Below, one piece after another: positions 32,861 through 64,000 of a DNA stretch of 64,000 bases; within the stretch, counting starts at the first letter, position 1; each line of letters opens with the position of its first letter. Both the position numbers and the translations under genes were made by a program. The DNA comes from Procambarus clarkii. Lineage: Eukaryota; Arthropoda; Malacostraca; Decapoda; Cambaridae. Under the pieces are notes generated by a model that made no database searches, was not told the origin of the DNA, and saw only the letters and a program-made list of their open reading frames with translations. The stretch spans positions 3,168,359-3,232,358 of the forward strand of contig NC_091233.1 in assembly GCF_040958095.1 (NCBI RefSeq). The letters are read 5' to 3'.

Positions 32861-34265
32861 TACCCACACACCCTCCCTATGTTCCCTACATACCCCCTCG
32901 ATGTCCTCTTATATACACTCGCCATCTCCTCCCACCACCCACTTGCTCCTCCCCGTGTCCTCCCTCTCTGCCCACACACACTCTTCCCTGTCTCCGATCC
33001 CAACCTGCCTACACATGATCTTCCACGTCTCCCACATTCCTGCTCACATGTGCACTTTCCACAGCGCCTCTCTCTCTGCCCATACACGTCACTCCCGTGT
33101 CATTATAACAAAACGTTTGAGCCCAGGAAAGGAAACCTGTCATCAGAACATACGTTTTGAAAATCAATATATTAAATCACAATTGCATATACTACTTTTA
33201 AAGTCTATAGAATTTTGTCAGAACATTTCACATCCACTAACTTCATGAAGGATGGGCATTGGTGCCATGCCCCTCTCCAGGGTGGCAATGGACCGACCCC
33301 GACTCCTTTATGAAAACCCTCAATAAAATCAACATTTATCCTGTAAAGTTTAATGAGGCGGGCCCCAAGAGCTGGCATCCAGCCTCGGACAGACAAAATA
33401 ACAAAAAAAAAGAGTAAGGAATCAGACAGACATTCTATGTTACAGATATAGATTGTACAAGATAAACCTTATTTGCTCTTCGTGGTTGCTATCAAGCAGT
33501 GTTTGTCCTGCAATTACAGCGAGAGTCAAGCCTCACCTGCGGGCTGTGGGTTACCTTCCTGCTGCGTGCCAGTAGCGACTGATGACCCTGTAAACATTAT
33601 GGACGCTGTTAGTGACCTACTGGACTGTGGGTAATGTACAGAAGGTAGACGGGATGGTCTGGCTGACCACCATGACCCGAGGGACAGACCTCAGCTACGA
33701 CTGAAGACAGTGTAGTCATATAACCTCCCTCAAGTTTAGATCAGTCGCCCCATGTGGTAACCACTTCCTTCCTCAACTCTGTAGAAACACAGAATCACAG
33801 AGCAACAGATGCGTGCGAGTAATGTCCGCGACCTGAAGAGATCTTGTCCAAGTGGCATACTGACCAGCCTCTATTGTGACATTGTATATTGAAACATGAA
33901 GAGACTAAGAGTTTACAGTATGTTTCAGAACTACTGAGGTACTTATAGCCAACTACCAGAAAACTCTAATGGTAAAAATATTCCAGTAATGAACAGATTG
34001 TAAATGCCGTTTCCTGTTTCACACGAAGTTGTAAAATGTTTAATTCGGATGACAAGAAGGTGTTATATGACAGGTTAGCAATATATGTCAAATGGTTGAT
34101 TGACATAATAGATTTCGGTTTAGTGCTGGGTTGAAGGCCTATCAAGAGCGCGTGGGTATTAGGTCCACCACAACAGCTTACTGAGCAATCAGCAATGTAT
34201 ATACAACTCTTTGGGCATGTATCCTTTCCCGACATAGATAAATACATATGGATAAATATACAGTT
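32861..34265. other. pseudogene intron region, no clear feature
   Basis: It lies between the pseudogene exons 1 and 3. 32861-33080 is CT/CCCTC-rich. No convincing exon 2 is seen; a donor-like GCAGGTGAG (minus, near 33535) is not backed by similarity. Confidence 0.4.
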
Positions 34266-34340
34266 TACGGGCTCACTATAGCCCGTGCTACATGGACATT
34301 TCGTTCTGAGTAGCTGAATCTAAAACAACAACAACAACAA
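34266..34340 (-). repeat. short dispersed repeat, copy 1
   Basis: The minus sequence TTGTTGTTTTAGATTCAGC, then CGAAATGTCCATGTAGCACG, GGCTATAGTGAGCCCG recurs on the plus strand at about 63608-63680. There it interrupts sequence that is continuous in lectin unit 1. This suggests a small mobile insert of about 75-85 bp. Confidence 0.7.
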
Positions 34341-34379
34341 TTATACAGAGTTTATACACTAGCTGTTGAGTATACTCCC

Positions 34380-34413
34380 CCAGGAGGAGCAGCAGGAGGT
34401 AACAGTGGTCCAT
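34380..34413 (-). pseudogene. C-type lectin pseudogene, exon 1 (signal peptide), donor destroyed
   Basis: The minus strand reads MDHCYLLLLLL plus one base, matching exon 1 of genes 1 and 2 with one codon fewer. The donor that reads GGGTGAGTATACTC in gene 1 reads GGGGGAGTATACTC here, so the invariant GT is lost. Translation reading on would give GEYTQQ. The promoter (34463-34470) is conserved. Confidence 0.88.
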
Positions 34414-34462
34414 GGTGACTGGTGACTGGTTGTATTGTGTGACGGGCGGCAGCGTCACGCTG

Positions 34463-34470
34463 TTTTTATA
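34463..34470 (-). promoter_or_regulatory. TATA box of the inverted lectin pseudogene
   Basis: TATAAAAA on the minus strand is preceded by GGTGATGGTCTGG and followed by a GCCGCCC segment and CAGTCACC before ATG, as in both intact genes. Spacing to the ATG (50-57 bp) is similar. Confidence 0.8.
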
Positions 34471-34495
34471 CCAGACCATCACCTATTCTCCACCC

Positions 34496-35590
34496 CCCAG
34501 GGTCACAACTGAGCCCCTTCCTCCACCCCACCTAGGGCCACACTTGAACCCCTTCCTCCATCCCACCCAGGGCCACACTTGAACCCCTTCCTCCATCCCA
34601 CCCAGGGCCGCACTTGAACCCCTTGCTCCATCCCACCCAGGGCCACACTTGAACCCCTTCCTCCATCCCACCCAGGGCCACACTTGAACCCCTTCCTCCA
34701 TCCCACCCAGGGCCACACTTGAACCCCTTCCTCCATCCCACCCAGGGCCACACTTGAACCCCTTCCTCCATCCCACCCAGGGCCACACTTGAACCCCTTC
34801 CTCCATCCCACCCAGGGCCGCACTTGAACCCCTTGCTCCATCCCACCCAGGGACACACTTGAACCCCTTGCTCCATCCCACCCAGGGCCACACTTGAACC
34901 CCTTCCTCCATTCCACCCAGGGCCACACTTGAACCCCTTCCTCCATCCCACCCAGGGCCACACTTGAACCCCTTCCTCCATCCCACCCAGGGCCACACTT
35001 GAACCCCTTCCTCCATCCCACCCAGGGCCACACTTGAACCCCTTCCTCCATCCCACCCAGGGCCACACTTGAACCCCTTCCTCCATCCCACCCAGGGCCA
35101 CACTTGAACCCCTTCCTCCATCCCACCCAGGGCCACACTTGAACCCCTTCCTCCATCCCACCCAGGGCCACACTTGAACCCCTTCCTCCGCACCAACCAG
35201 GGCCACCCCTGAACCCCTTCCTCCATCCCACCCAGGGCCACACTTGAACCCCTTCCTCCGCACCAACCAGGGCCACCCCTGAACCCCTTCCTCCATCCCA
35301 CCCAGGGACACACTTGAACCCCTTGCTCCATCCCACCCAGGGCCACACTTGAACCCCTTCCTCCATCCCACCCAGGGCCACACTTGAACACCTTGCTCCA
35401 TCCCACCCAGGGCCACACTTGAACCCCTTGCTCCATCCCACCCAGGGCCACACTTGAACCCCTTCCTCCATCCCACCCAGGGCCGCACTTGAACCCCTTG
35501 CTCCATCCCACCCAGGGCCACACTTGAACCCCTTCCTCCATCCCACCCAGGGCCACACTTGAACCCCTTCCTCCGCACTTCCCAGGGGAT
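34496..35590 (-). repeat. 35-bp minisatellite, about 31 copies, upstream of the pseudogene promoter
   Basis: The minus-strand unit is GGAAGGGGTTCAAGTGTGG then CCCTGGGTGGGATGGA. Variants have GAGCAAGG for GAGGAAGG, or a GGTTGGTGCGG form. The array begins about 25 bp upstream of the TATA box. Its core resembles the single-copy box AGGAAGGGGTTCAGGCGTGG of the gene 1 and 2 promoters. All three minus frames stay open because the unit lacks stops; I do not call these proteins. Confidence 0.95.
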
Positions 35591-35671
35591 GAGAGGGAAC
35601 CCCCTCCTGCTCCATAACCTTCATATCCTCTGAGGTGTGGCTCAGTCTGCGAAAGTAACATCTGCAGTTTA

Positions 35672-36687
35672 TCTATATAAATAAAAAGGTAAATGTTCGT
35701 TTGTGCAAAACCGCTAATCTCCGAAAGTTCTTCACTGACAGTTTTGAAATTTTGACACAACATTGCATTCCAATAGGTAGGTCTTTTTATATACCTACTG
35801 TATAGATGCCTCCCCTGTGACAGGTAAAACTATGCTTTTTCTTGAAAAACAGCACCATCTGTTGCATGTAAGAGCAAGACACATGCTATACTAAATATGT
35901 TACAATTCCGTATGCAGGCGATGAGTCACAATAACGTAGCTGAAGTAGTTTGACCAGACCACACACTAGAAAGTGAAAGGACGACGACGTTTCGGTCCGT
36001 TCTGGACCATTCTCAAGTCGATTGTGTTACAATCGACTTGATTGTGTTACAATCATGTTGCAATTCCATTTCAATGTTTGTGATTCATTGATAAATTGAA
36101 TTTTCATAGATTTTGATTTATTTTCATTTTGATTTATTTATTTTGTGCACATTGCGTTGGAATTGAACTGTGTTGTTTACCATACCAGTCATTTCATGAG
36201 TAGTTTATTTTTTTATTTTTTCATATTTTCATTTAATTTTTTTAACTGTTTTTCTTATATTTCAGTGATGAGAACATCAGATCACTTGATGTTCCCAATT
36301 TTCTGGTCGGAACATCAGACCATTTGGGAAGGCATCGGACGAGGGAGTTGGGAATTGTGGACAGGATGAGGGGACGGAAGTGAGAGATGGTGGGGAGGAC
36401 GAGGGGACAATGGAGGGGGTAATGGTGGGGAAGGACGAGGGGACAGGGGAGTTTGGGATGGTGGGAACGAGGGGAGTTTGGGATGGTGGGGACGAGGTGA
36501 TGGGGGAATGGAGAATGGTGGGAGGACAAAGGGACAGGGGAGTGGGGCATGGTGGGAAGGAAGAGGGGATGGTGGAGTGGGGAATGGTTGGGTGGCCGAG
36601 GAAACGGGTGAGGGAGGAATGTAGGGAAGGACTTTGGAACAGAGAAAGTTGGAAGGAGCCACAGCAACGCGTGGCCGGGTACTGCTA
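35672..36687 (+). mobile_element. Helitron-like non-autonomous element, copy 1
   Basis: It begins TCTATATAAATAAAAAGG after an A and ends GTGGCCGGGTACTGCTAG before a T. That is the TC...CTAG ends and A/T insertion typical of Helitrons. The interior shares TTTGAAATTTTGACAC, ACTGTATAGATGCC, GAAAAACAGCACCATCTG and ATTTTCTGG segments with 58880-60275, and a G-rich GGGAAGGACGAGGGGAC stretch near the 3' end. No helicase is encoded. A Penelope-type tail fragment is lodged inside (about 35918-36060). Confidence 0.7.
35918..36060 (-). mobile_element. Penelope-type 3' tail fragment (PLE-4) within the Helitron
   Basis: The minus strand reads TTGAGAA, T, GGTCC, AGAAC, GGACC, GAAACGTCGTCGTCC (about 36017-35978). 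This is the stem-GAAA layout common at Penelope-like 3' ends and resembles a hammerhead fold. CAATCGACTTGATTGTG is partly duplicated next to it. No coding part remains. Confidence 0.5.
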
Positions 36688-37190
36688 GTATCTATATAAA
36701 ATAATGTAACGATTGAAAATGATTCTCGGAACTGTTATTAATTTAATGGTGCAGAGGCGTTCGATGACGGCACTTAATTCTGTCACAATTACTCTAAGAA
36801 AATTTTGCGTGCATCCAGGAGATATTGTGAACATGTTCATGTCGGTGGTGAACATGTTCATGTCGGTGGTGAACACATCTGGTCGAAGAACATCTCTTCC
36901 TCTGTTGTTGTGGTTTGTTATCGCCTTCCTCATGCCATAGATGTAAGGTCATTTAATGATTCAGTGCTTACCTAAATTATTGTTGGGTAGATACAAACCC
37001 GTGACTTAAACCAGGCACTCACATCTGGCCTTCATAACAGGTCCTCACGCCAGGCCCTCATCACACTAGCGTAACTCATTACTGTATTGACGTAAGATCT
37101 GTGACAAACAGCATATCAATGTTTACTTAAGAGTCTCAATGTGAGGGAGACGTCAGCCGGCGATGCTTCCCAACACTGACGGCAGCTGTT
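36688..37190. other. non-coding spacer
   Basis: A 21-bp direct repeat (AACATGTTCATGTCGGTGG) occurs twice near 36831-36872. Otherwise I see nothing. Confidence 0.4.
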
Positions 37191-37192
37191 GC

Positions 37193-37194
<2 letters not shown>

Positions 37195-37287
<93 letters not shown>

Positions 37288-37399
37288 GCACGCACGCACG
37301 CATGCACGCACGCACACACACACACACTTACACACACAAGGAGACTAAGGAGCCAGAGCTCAACCCCCGCAAACACAACTAGGTGAGTACAACTAGGTG

Positions 37400-37496
<97 letters not shown>

Positions 37497-37508
37497 GCAC
37501 GCACACAA
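37195..37508. repeat. two (CA)n tracts around a SINE/LINE tail remnant
   Basis: CA/CG runs at 37195-37336 and 37403-37508 enclose AGCCAGAGCTCAACCCCCGC, AAACACAACTAGGTGAGTAC, with the last 14 bp repeated (37341-37403). This is the shared 3' tail of SINE-A and LINE-A without its body. Confidence 0.92.
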
Positions 37509-39397
37509 AAGCGTGGAGAAACTATAGGAATAACAGGACACCTGAGAGCAGAGAAAGATACTAGAGTGTTAGGAATGAATATGTTAGGATGAGAAGAGAG
37601 ACAGAAAGACAATACGAAAATGACATCGCAAGCAAGGCAAAGACTGAGCCTAAAGTGCTTCACAACCATGTCCGGAGAAAAACAACAGTAAAGGAACAGG
37701 TAAGGAAATTAACGACAGGGGCAGAAGGATTCACTAAAAACGACAAGAAAGTGTGTGAGGAACTGAATAAGAAATTCCAGGAGGTTTTCACCTTAGAGCA
37801 AGGAGAAATTCCAGAGATAAGCGAGGGAATAGTTAACCAGGAACCACTGGAAGAGTTTGAGATTACCAGCGGGGAAGTAAGGAAGTGTTTACTAGAGATG
37901 GATGTGACAAAGGCTATAGGCCCAGATGGAGTCTCCCAGATGGATACTAAAGGAAGGAGCAGAAGAACTATTCCTGCCACTCTCCACAGTGTATAACAAA
38001 TCACTGGCAACAGAGGAACTGCCAGAAATTTGGAAAGCAGCTACTGTAGTCCTGATACACAAGAAAGGGGATAGAAAGGAGGCACAGAACTACATACCAT
38101 GCAAGCTGATGGAGAAGATTGTGCGAGGAAAGCTAGTGGAACATCTGGAACGAAAGAACTTTGTAACACAGCATCAACATGGGTTCAGGGATGGCAAGTC
38201 CTGCCTCACAGGGTTACTTGAATTCTACGACCAGGCAACAAAAATCAAGCAAGAAAGAGAGGGTGGGCAGACTGCATATTTTTGGATTGCCAAAAAGCCT
38301 TTGATACAGTACCACACAAGAGGCCAGTGAAAAAGTTGGAGATGCAGGCTGGAGTGAAAGGGAAGGTACTCAATTGGATAAAGGAGTACCTAAGCACCAA
38401 AAGACAACGAGTCAATGTGAGCGGTGAGGTCTCAGATTGGCGAGACGTTACAAGTGGAGTCCCGCAGGGGTAATCCTTGGACATATACTGTTTCTAATAT
38501 ATGTAAATGATCTCCCAGGGGGTAAAGACCCGTTTCTTTCAATGTTTGTTAATTATGCAAAAATTATGAGGAGGATTGAAACAGAGGATGATAGTAGGAG
38601 GCTACAAGATGACCTAGACAAAATGAATGAATGGTCCAACAACTGGCTGCTAAAGTTCAACCCGAGTAAATGCAAAGTAATGAAACTAGGCGGTGGAAAC
38701 AGGAGGCCAGACACAGGATACATAATAGGAGTTGAAGTACTTAATGAAACGGACAGAGAGAAAGATCTAGGAGTTGATATCACACTAAACCTGTTTCCTG
38801 AAGCCCACATAAAAAGAATTACGTCTGCGGCATATGCGAGGCTGGCTAACATCAGAACAGCGTTCAGGAACCTGTGTAAGGAATCATTCAGAATCTTGTA
38901 TACCACATATGCAAGACCAATCCTGGAGTATGGTGCCCCAGCATGGAGCCCGTACCTTGTCAAGCAGAAGACGAAGCTGGAAAAAGTTTAGAGGTATGCC
39001 ACTGGACTAGTCCTAGAACTAAGAGGTATGAATTACGAAGAAAGGCTGCGGGAAAGGCACCTTAAGACACTGGAAGACCGAAAAGTAAAGGAAGATATGA
39101 TCACAATCTACAAAATCCTCATGGGAATCGACAGGGTAGACAAGGATAAACTATTCAACACGGATGGACACGAACAAAGAGACACAGGTGGAGACTGAGT
39201 ACCCACAAGAGCCACAGGGACTTTAGAGAGACCTTTTTCAGTGTCAGAGTTGTTAATAGGTAGAATGCATTAGGCAGTGATGTGGTGGAGGCTGACCCAA
39301 TACACAGTTTCAAATGTAGATATGATAGAGCGCAGTAGGCTCAGGAAACTGTACACCAGTTGATTAACAGTTGAGAAGCGGGACCAAAGAGCCAAGA
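37507..39397 (+). mobile_element. LINE-A copy 2, 5'-truncated and decayed
   Basis: It begins directly after (CA)n inside the linker before the reverse transcriptase. RT segments are recognisable (VTKAIGPDGVS, HQHGFRDGKSCLTGLLEFYD, RQRVNVSGEVSDWRDVTSGV), but the catalytic FADD is mutated to FVNY (about 38547-38558). Frameshifts occur near 37940, 38300 and 38470. It ends with the tail CAGTTGAGAAGCGGGACC near 39366. Confidence 0.87.
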
Positions 39398-40640
39398 TAT
39401 GCTACTTCGTATGTAAGATATGCAGCTCCAGCCTGAGGTCCATATTTAGTTTGCGACGATAATCTCTTTCAAGAGAGATTGAGCCTGCTCTTCCCTACCT
39501 AAAGTTACGTAAAGTCTACAAGTATAAGATGCTACATTCAAGATACGTCACCAGTAGCACAAAAAGTTTTGACCAGGAGGCCAAACGTACCCTAACCCCC
39601 CCTACTCCACACACCATCCACGCCGGCTTGTCTTCAACCAGCCAACTACCCATCCCAGAATGCCTGCTCCTGATTGGTGACTTGCCGACCGCGCACCTGC
39701 ACACTGCACCTCAGCGCCATCTACCTGAGTCGACGTCTGAGCCTGGACCAGCCATCAACTTCAGAATATTCTTTGTGCTCTTAGAGTTGACATCTCTCTC
39801 TGGCATACTAAGCTCTCTGGCTTTTGTATGCCAAGGGAGGTCTCAGCCATAGCCAATATTCTCAGCACCATTTCACCATTTATTATTTTGCCTCACATTG
39901 TTTTTGCATTTATCTTTGTTATTTTATTGCACTATTCATTTACCCGAGATTTGTCTTTATTTTCATTTATGTTTAAAGTAAATATTAAAGTTTCATTGTT
40001 CATACTTTGTGTTTTACGTGTTCCTCCCTCTAACTTACCACAGACAACAGGCAAGCAGTCTATCTTTTTTTTGTAAGTGTGACCAGGCATTGACACCTGC
40101 CATTGGAGGACGCCGAACATCAACACTCCAACACTTTCCCGTCACAAGTTAAACACAAGACAAAGGTAGGGACGATTCAGCGGTATGTCACCAGACTCGT
40201 CCCGGAAATGATAGATATGAGCTACAAGGAAATGCTGAAGGAGCTGAACCTCACGTCCCTGGAAAACAGAAGAGAAAGGGGAGACATGATAATCACCTAC
40301 AAAATTATCCGGGGAATTGACAGGGTGGACAAAGACAAACTCTTCAGTATGGGTGGAACACGAACAAGGGGACACGTGGAAACTGAGTACCCAAATGTGC
40401 CACAGAGACGTTAGAAAGAATTTTTTCAGTGTCAGAGTAGTTAGTAAATTGAATGCACTGGGAAGTGATGTGGTGGAGGCTGACTCCATACACAGTTTCA
40501 ATTGTAGATTTGATAGAGCCCAATAGGCTCAGGAATCTGTACACCAGTTGATTGACAGTTGAGAGGCGGGACCAAAGAGACAAAGCTTAAACCCCGCAAG
40601 CACAAATAGGTGAGTACAAATAGGTGAGTACACATAAACA
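39398..40640 (+). mobile_element. LINE-A copy 3 (3' end), interrupted by a 0.7-kb insert
   Basis: 39398-39445 (CGTATGTAAGATATGCAGC, CTCCAGCCTGAGGTCC) and 40145-40640 (AACACAAGACAAAGGTAGG onward, RYVTRLVPEMIDMSY, DKDKLFSMGG) are adjacent parts of LINE-A. The end carries TTGATTGACAGTTGAGAGGC and AGCACAAATAGGTGAGTAC, which is the SINE-A tail. The insert (about 39446-40144) is treated separately. Confidence 0.8.
39446..40144. mobile_element. insert in LINE-A copy 3, possible solo LTR or other retroelement piece
   Basis: No clear domain. LPYLKLRKVYKYKMLHSRY is suggestive of a retrotransposon C-terminal segment on the plus strand. The distal part (39840-40140) is AT-rich and ends GTGTGACC...CCCGTCACA, which could be an LTR border. 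Assignment is uncertain. Confidence 0.35.
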
Positions 40641-40663
40641 TATATACACACACACATACTTTC

Positions 40664-40948
40664 TGGGGCCGGTGGCTGAGGGGACTGCACGTTTGATACG
40701 TAGTCATGTGGACCGGGGTTCGATTCCCAGGACCGGCAGAAACAAATGGGCAAAGTTTGTTTCACCCCGATGCCCCTGTTACCTAGCAGTAAATAGGTAC
40801 CTGGGAGTTAGACAGCTGTTACGGTCTGCTTCCTCGGGGTGTGTGTGGGTGTGGGGAAAGAAAAAACAAATTGGTAAAAGTTGATTGATTGACAGTTGAG
40901 AGGCGGGCCGAAAGAGCAGAGCTCAACCCCCGCAAGCACAACTAGGTG

Positions 40949-40953
<5 letters not shown>
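40664..40953 (+). mobile_element. SINE-A copy with LINE-A-like tail
   Basis: The head is GGGGCCGGTGGCTGAGGGG with B box GGTTCGATTCCC. Body: AAACAAATGGGCAAAG, ACCTAGCAGTAAATAGG, CTTCCTCGGGG. Tail: TTGATTGACAGTTGAGAGGC, AGCTCAACCCCCGC, ACAACTAGGTG, then (CA)n. It directly follows the tail of LINE-A copy 3. Confidence 0.9.

Positions 40954-41041
<88 letters not shown>
40951..41041. repeat. (CA)n microsatellite
   Basis: A CA run between the SINE-A tail and a LINE 3' fragment. Confidence 0.97.
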
Positions 41042-41045
<4 letters not shown>

Positions 41046-41271
41046 GATTTCGGCAGCTAAACACAGATGCCGAAGAAATATAAGAAAATTCACTTTCGCA
41101 AACAGAGTGGTAGACGGTTGGAACAAGTTTGGTTAGAAGGTGGTGGAAGCCAAGACCGTCAGTAGTTTCAAAGCGTTATATGACAAAGATGCTGGGAAGA
41201 CGGGAGACCACGAGCGTAGCTCTCATCTTGTAACTACACTTAGGTAATTACACTTAGGTAATTACATTTCC
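41042..41271 (+). mobile_element. 3' end of a second CR1-type LINE (LINE-C)
   Basis: The plus strand encodes RNIRKFTFANRVVDGWNKFG, a stop, and KVVEAKTVSSFKALYD, the usual last residues of CR1-like ORF2. The end is a tandem TTACACTTAGGTAA repeat (41234-41265). It is 5'-truncated exactly at (CA)n. Confidence 0.7.
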
Positions 41272-42545
41272 TGGGGAACTTCCCTGTGAGGCAGTAAAAC
41301 ACAAAATACTAACTATGGGAATGTAGTCCCTCCCAGACGACGACAGTAACTCTCACCAAGTAACAGTAACATTCAGTAACAACAAACAGAGCAATGCAAA
41401 AGATGTACAGTGACCACAACACAGCAGTTGCAACATCAGGATCTGCGGGTTGGTACAAGAATTCAACCAACTATGAACCACTTAGTTTGATGAAAGGGAG
41501 CAGTAGAGCAACAGAAGTACACTTACATCGCATCAGGCTTGGATATCCATGTGCATGGGAAATAGGCTTACAGGTTCCGGAAGATGAGAGGAAATATCAG
41601 CACTGTGGAGAAATGCCCGACAGACCACTGGAACATTATCTAACACAGTGCACAGTTACAAACCCATTAAGATTTCAACTTAGATTCAACAAAGCAGAAG
41701 TTGTTAAACACATATGGCAAAATCTTACTGAAGCGACCATACGAGTCATAAATACTCAGGCTCTGCCCAAGTAAAACAGAAACAAGCAACACTTAGTGGG
41801 CCAGCCAGAGGCTTAGGGCCCGCAGGAATATCCCTGCAAAAAAAAGTAACATAACATTCACAAACGCCTTCACGAGCGTCTCGCCGCCTTAACCCCTATA
41901 CTATATTACTACACAGCCCAACCTCTTGCTTTGGTAGTACTTATAGTAACGGTGAGGCCCATAGTATATATACCGATGTACAACGCAATTAGAAAGTAGA
42001 AATTCGCACTATTGAGTTGGACAAACCGGAAAACAATTTTTACTTATGTTTCAAAGACAAACTAAATTACCCTAACACTTGCCTTCCAAGGCCTAATACA
42101 CGATATTTGAAGCCTAATATAGTACATATGTGTGCTATTCTAGGCTTAGGAATATTTAAGTTTGTTTTTAGCTTCATTTTTATAAAATAATTCTTTACTA
42201 ATCAGTATACTACTATCTAAAAGTTATGTACTAACGGATTCGTGCCTATTGACGATCGTCCCAATTGGTACTGTCTAAACAGGAGGATGGGTTGTTCTAT
42301 ATTGGTAAAATTTTCAGATTATTCCTCTATTCTCTCATTTTGTAATTATCTCTATTTGCTATAATTTTCTTTCTGCAATTGTTCGTTTACTGTGCTGGTG
42401 GCTGGGGAAGGGGGGGAGAGATTTGAGAGCTGGGGAGCAGGAAGGGGTTCAGGCGTGGGCCTGTGGAACGTGTGGGGCTGAAGCGGTGGCCTTGGGGGGT
42501 GGGGGGGGGGGGGGGAGGGGGGGGGGTGGGAGTGGGAAGGGGTGA
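41272..42545 (+). repeat. 5' flank of lectin unit 2 (segmental duplication, copy 2)
   Basis: It matches 255-1020 from ATTTCCTGGGGAACTTCCC onward. It differs by a 464-bp retroposon at 41381-41844 and small indels. No gene apart from the inserted fragment. Confidence 0.9.
41381..41844 (+). mobile_element. 5'-truncated LINE insertion (RNase H/C-terminal end) with target duplication
   Basis: The open frame 41394-41774 encodes HLHRIRLGYPCAWEIGLQ and a Cys/His cluster (C-X2-CG, PLEHYLTQC), the C-terminal tail found after RNase H in jockey/I-type LINEs. It ends with an A8 run. It is flanked by AGTAAC at 41375-41380 and 41845-41850. The empty site is present in lectin unit 1 (TAGTAACATAACATTC at 361-376), so it inserted after the duplication. 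Confidence 0.85.
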
Positions 42546-42590
42546 TGGTTTGGGTATAAAAACTGCATGACTGCCGCCCGCCCCCAACAC
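42390..42590 (+). promoter_or_regulatory. G-rich promoter and TATA box of lectin gene 2
   Basis: TATAAAA at 42555-42561 with GGTGATGGT upstream and the box AGGAAGGGGTTCAGGCGTGG at 42438-42457. Long G runs (42494-42530) make quadruplex formation plausible. Upstream sequence aligns with gene 1. Confidence 0.75.
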
Positions 42591-42605
42591 ATGCAGCCAG
42601 TCACC

Positions 42606-63930
<21,325 letters not shown>

Positions 63931-64000
63931 GTATGTTTACGTCCTCGTCAATATTTATGTTCATGTTACTGATTATGGCAGATTACAGTAATGAAAGTCC

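Noticed and set aside
33530-33600. Exon 2 of the inverted lectin pseudogene
   Set aside because: A donor-like GCAGGTGAG is present but the translation has no likeness to GAAAVVNGGMTTVSS; chance is the better explanation.
34483-35763. Three overlapping minus-strand frames rich in WPWVGWRKGFK-like repeats
   Set aside because: A 35-bp unit free of stops cycles through all three frames; the same peptide pattern appears in each, which is a mark of a non-coding tandem repeat.
36242-36688. Pro-rich or Gly-rich frames in the Helitron-like 3' regions
   Set aside because: Generated by purine-rich GGGGA repeats, found in both strands and both copies with frame breaks.

Overview
This window is nuclear DNA from an animal, most likely a decapod crustacean; crayfish-like is my guess, but I cannot name the species. 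The reasons are split genes with GT/AG introns, a secreted C-type lectin gene, very long (TA)n and (CA)n tracts, tRNA-derived SINEs of a decapod type, many Penelope-like elements, and motifs matching the arthropod TTAGG telomere repeat. No prokaryotic operon, rRNA gene or CRISPR array is present.

The only host genes I can support belong to one C-type lectin family. Gene 1 (+) is complete in four exons (1071-1107, 2352-2405, 4382-4558, 20446-20687) and encodes a secreted 169-residue single-domain lectin. Gene 2 (+) is a near-identical duplicate starting 41.5 kb downstream. Its exons 1-3 are at 42606-42642, 43581-43634 and 63754-63930, and exon 4 lies beyond the window. A third, older, inverted and broken relative lies between them on the minus strand. 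It has a TATA box and signal-peptide exon at 34380-34470 with a destroyed splice donor, and a lectin exon at 32003-32177 with an internal stop.

Layout: 1-1070 is a SINE plus duplicated 5' flank and a G-rich promoter. 1071-20687 is gene 1; its intron 2 is a 1.8 kb 18-bp minisatellite and its 15.9 kb intron 3 is packed with mobile DNA (SINEs, a CR1/L2-type LINE, a 3 kb inverted pair of Penelope-like elements, an RLE-type retrotransposon remnant, palindromes, a MITE). 20.9-30.4 kb holds palindromes, remnants of several Penelope families, an array of telomere-motif MITEs separated only by (TA)n, and an inverted SINE array. 30.4-36.7 kb holds the lectin pseudogene, a 35-bp minisatellite and a Helitron-like element. 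37-41.3 kb holds LINE and SINE copies sharing a 3' tail. 41.3-64 kb is gene 2, whose intron 2 has grown to 20 kb with a 4.2 kb minisatellite, a 38/40-bp minisatellite, a second MITE array, a CR1 LINE nested in a Penelope element, and a second Helitron-like copy.

The best candidates for something new are these. (1) The 35-bp minisatellite beside the pseudogene promoter looks like an amplified form of a G-rich box present once at the same place in the two intact lectin promoters. (2) Hammerhead-ribozyme-like tails recur in several unrelated Penelope families. (3) A MITE family carries inverted telomere-like blocks and builds tandem MITE-(TA)n arrays. (4) There is an unusual density of near-perfect palindromes.
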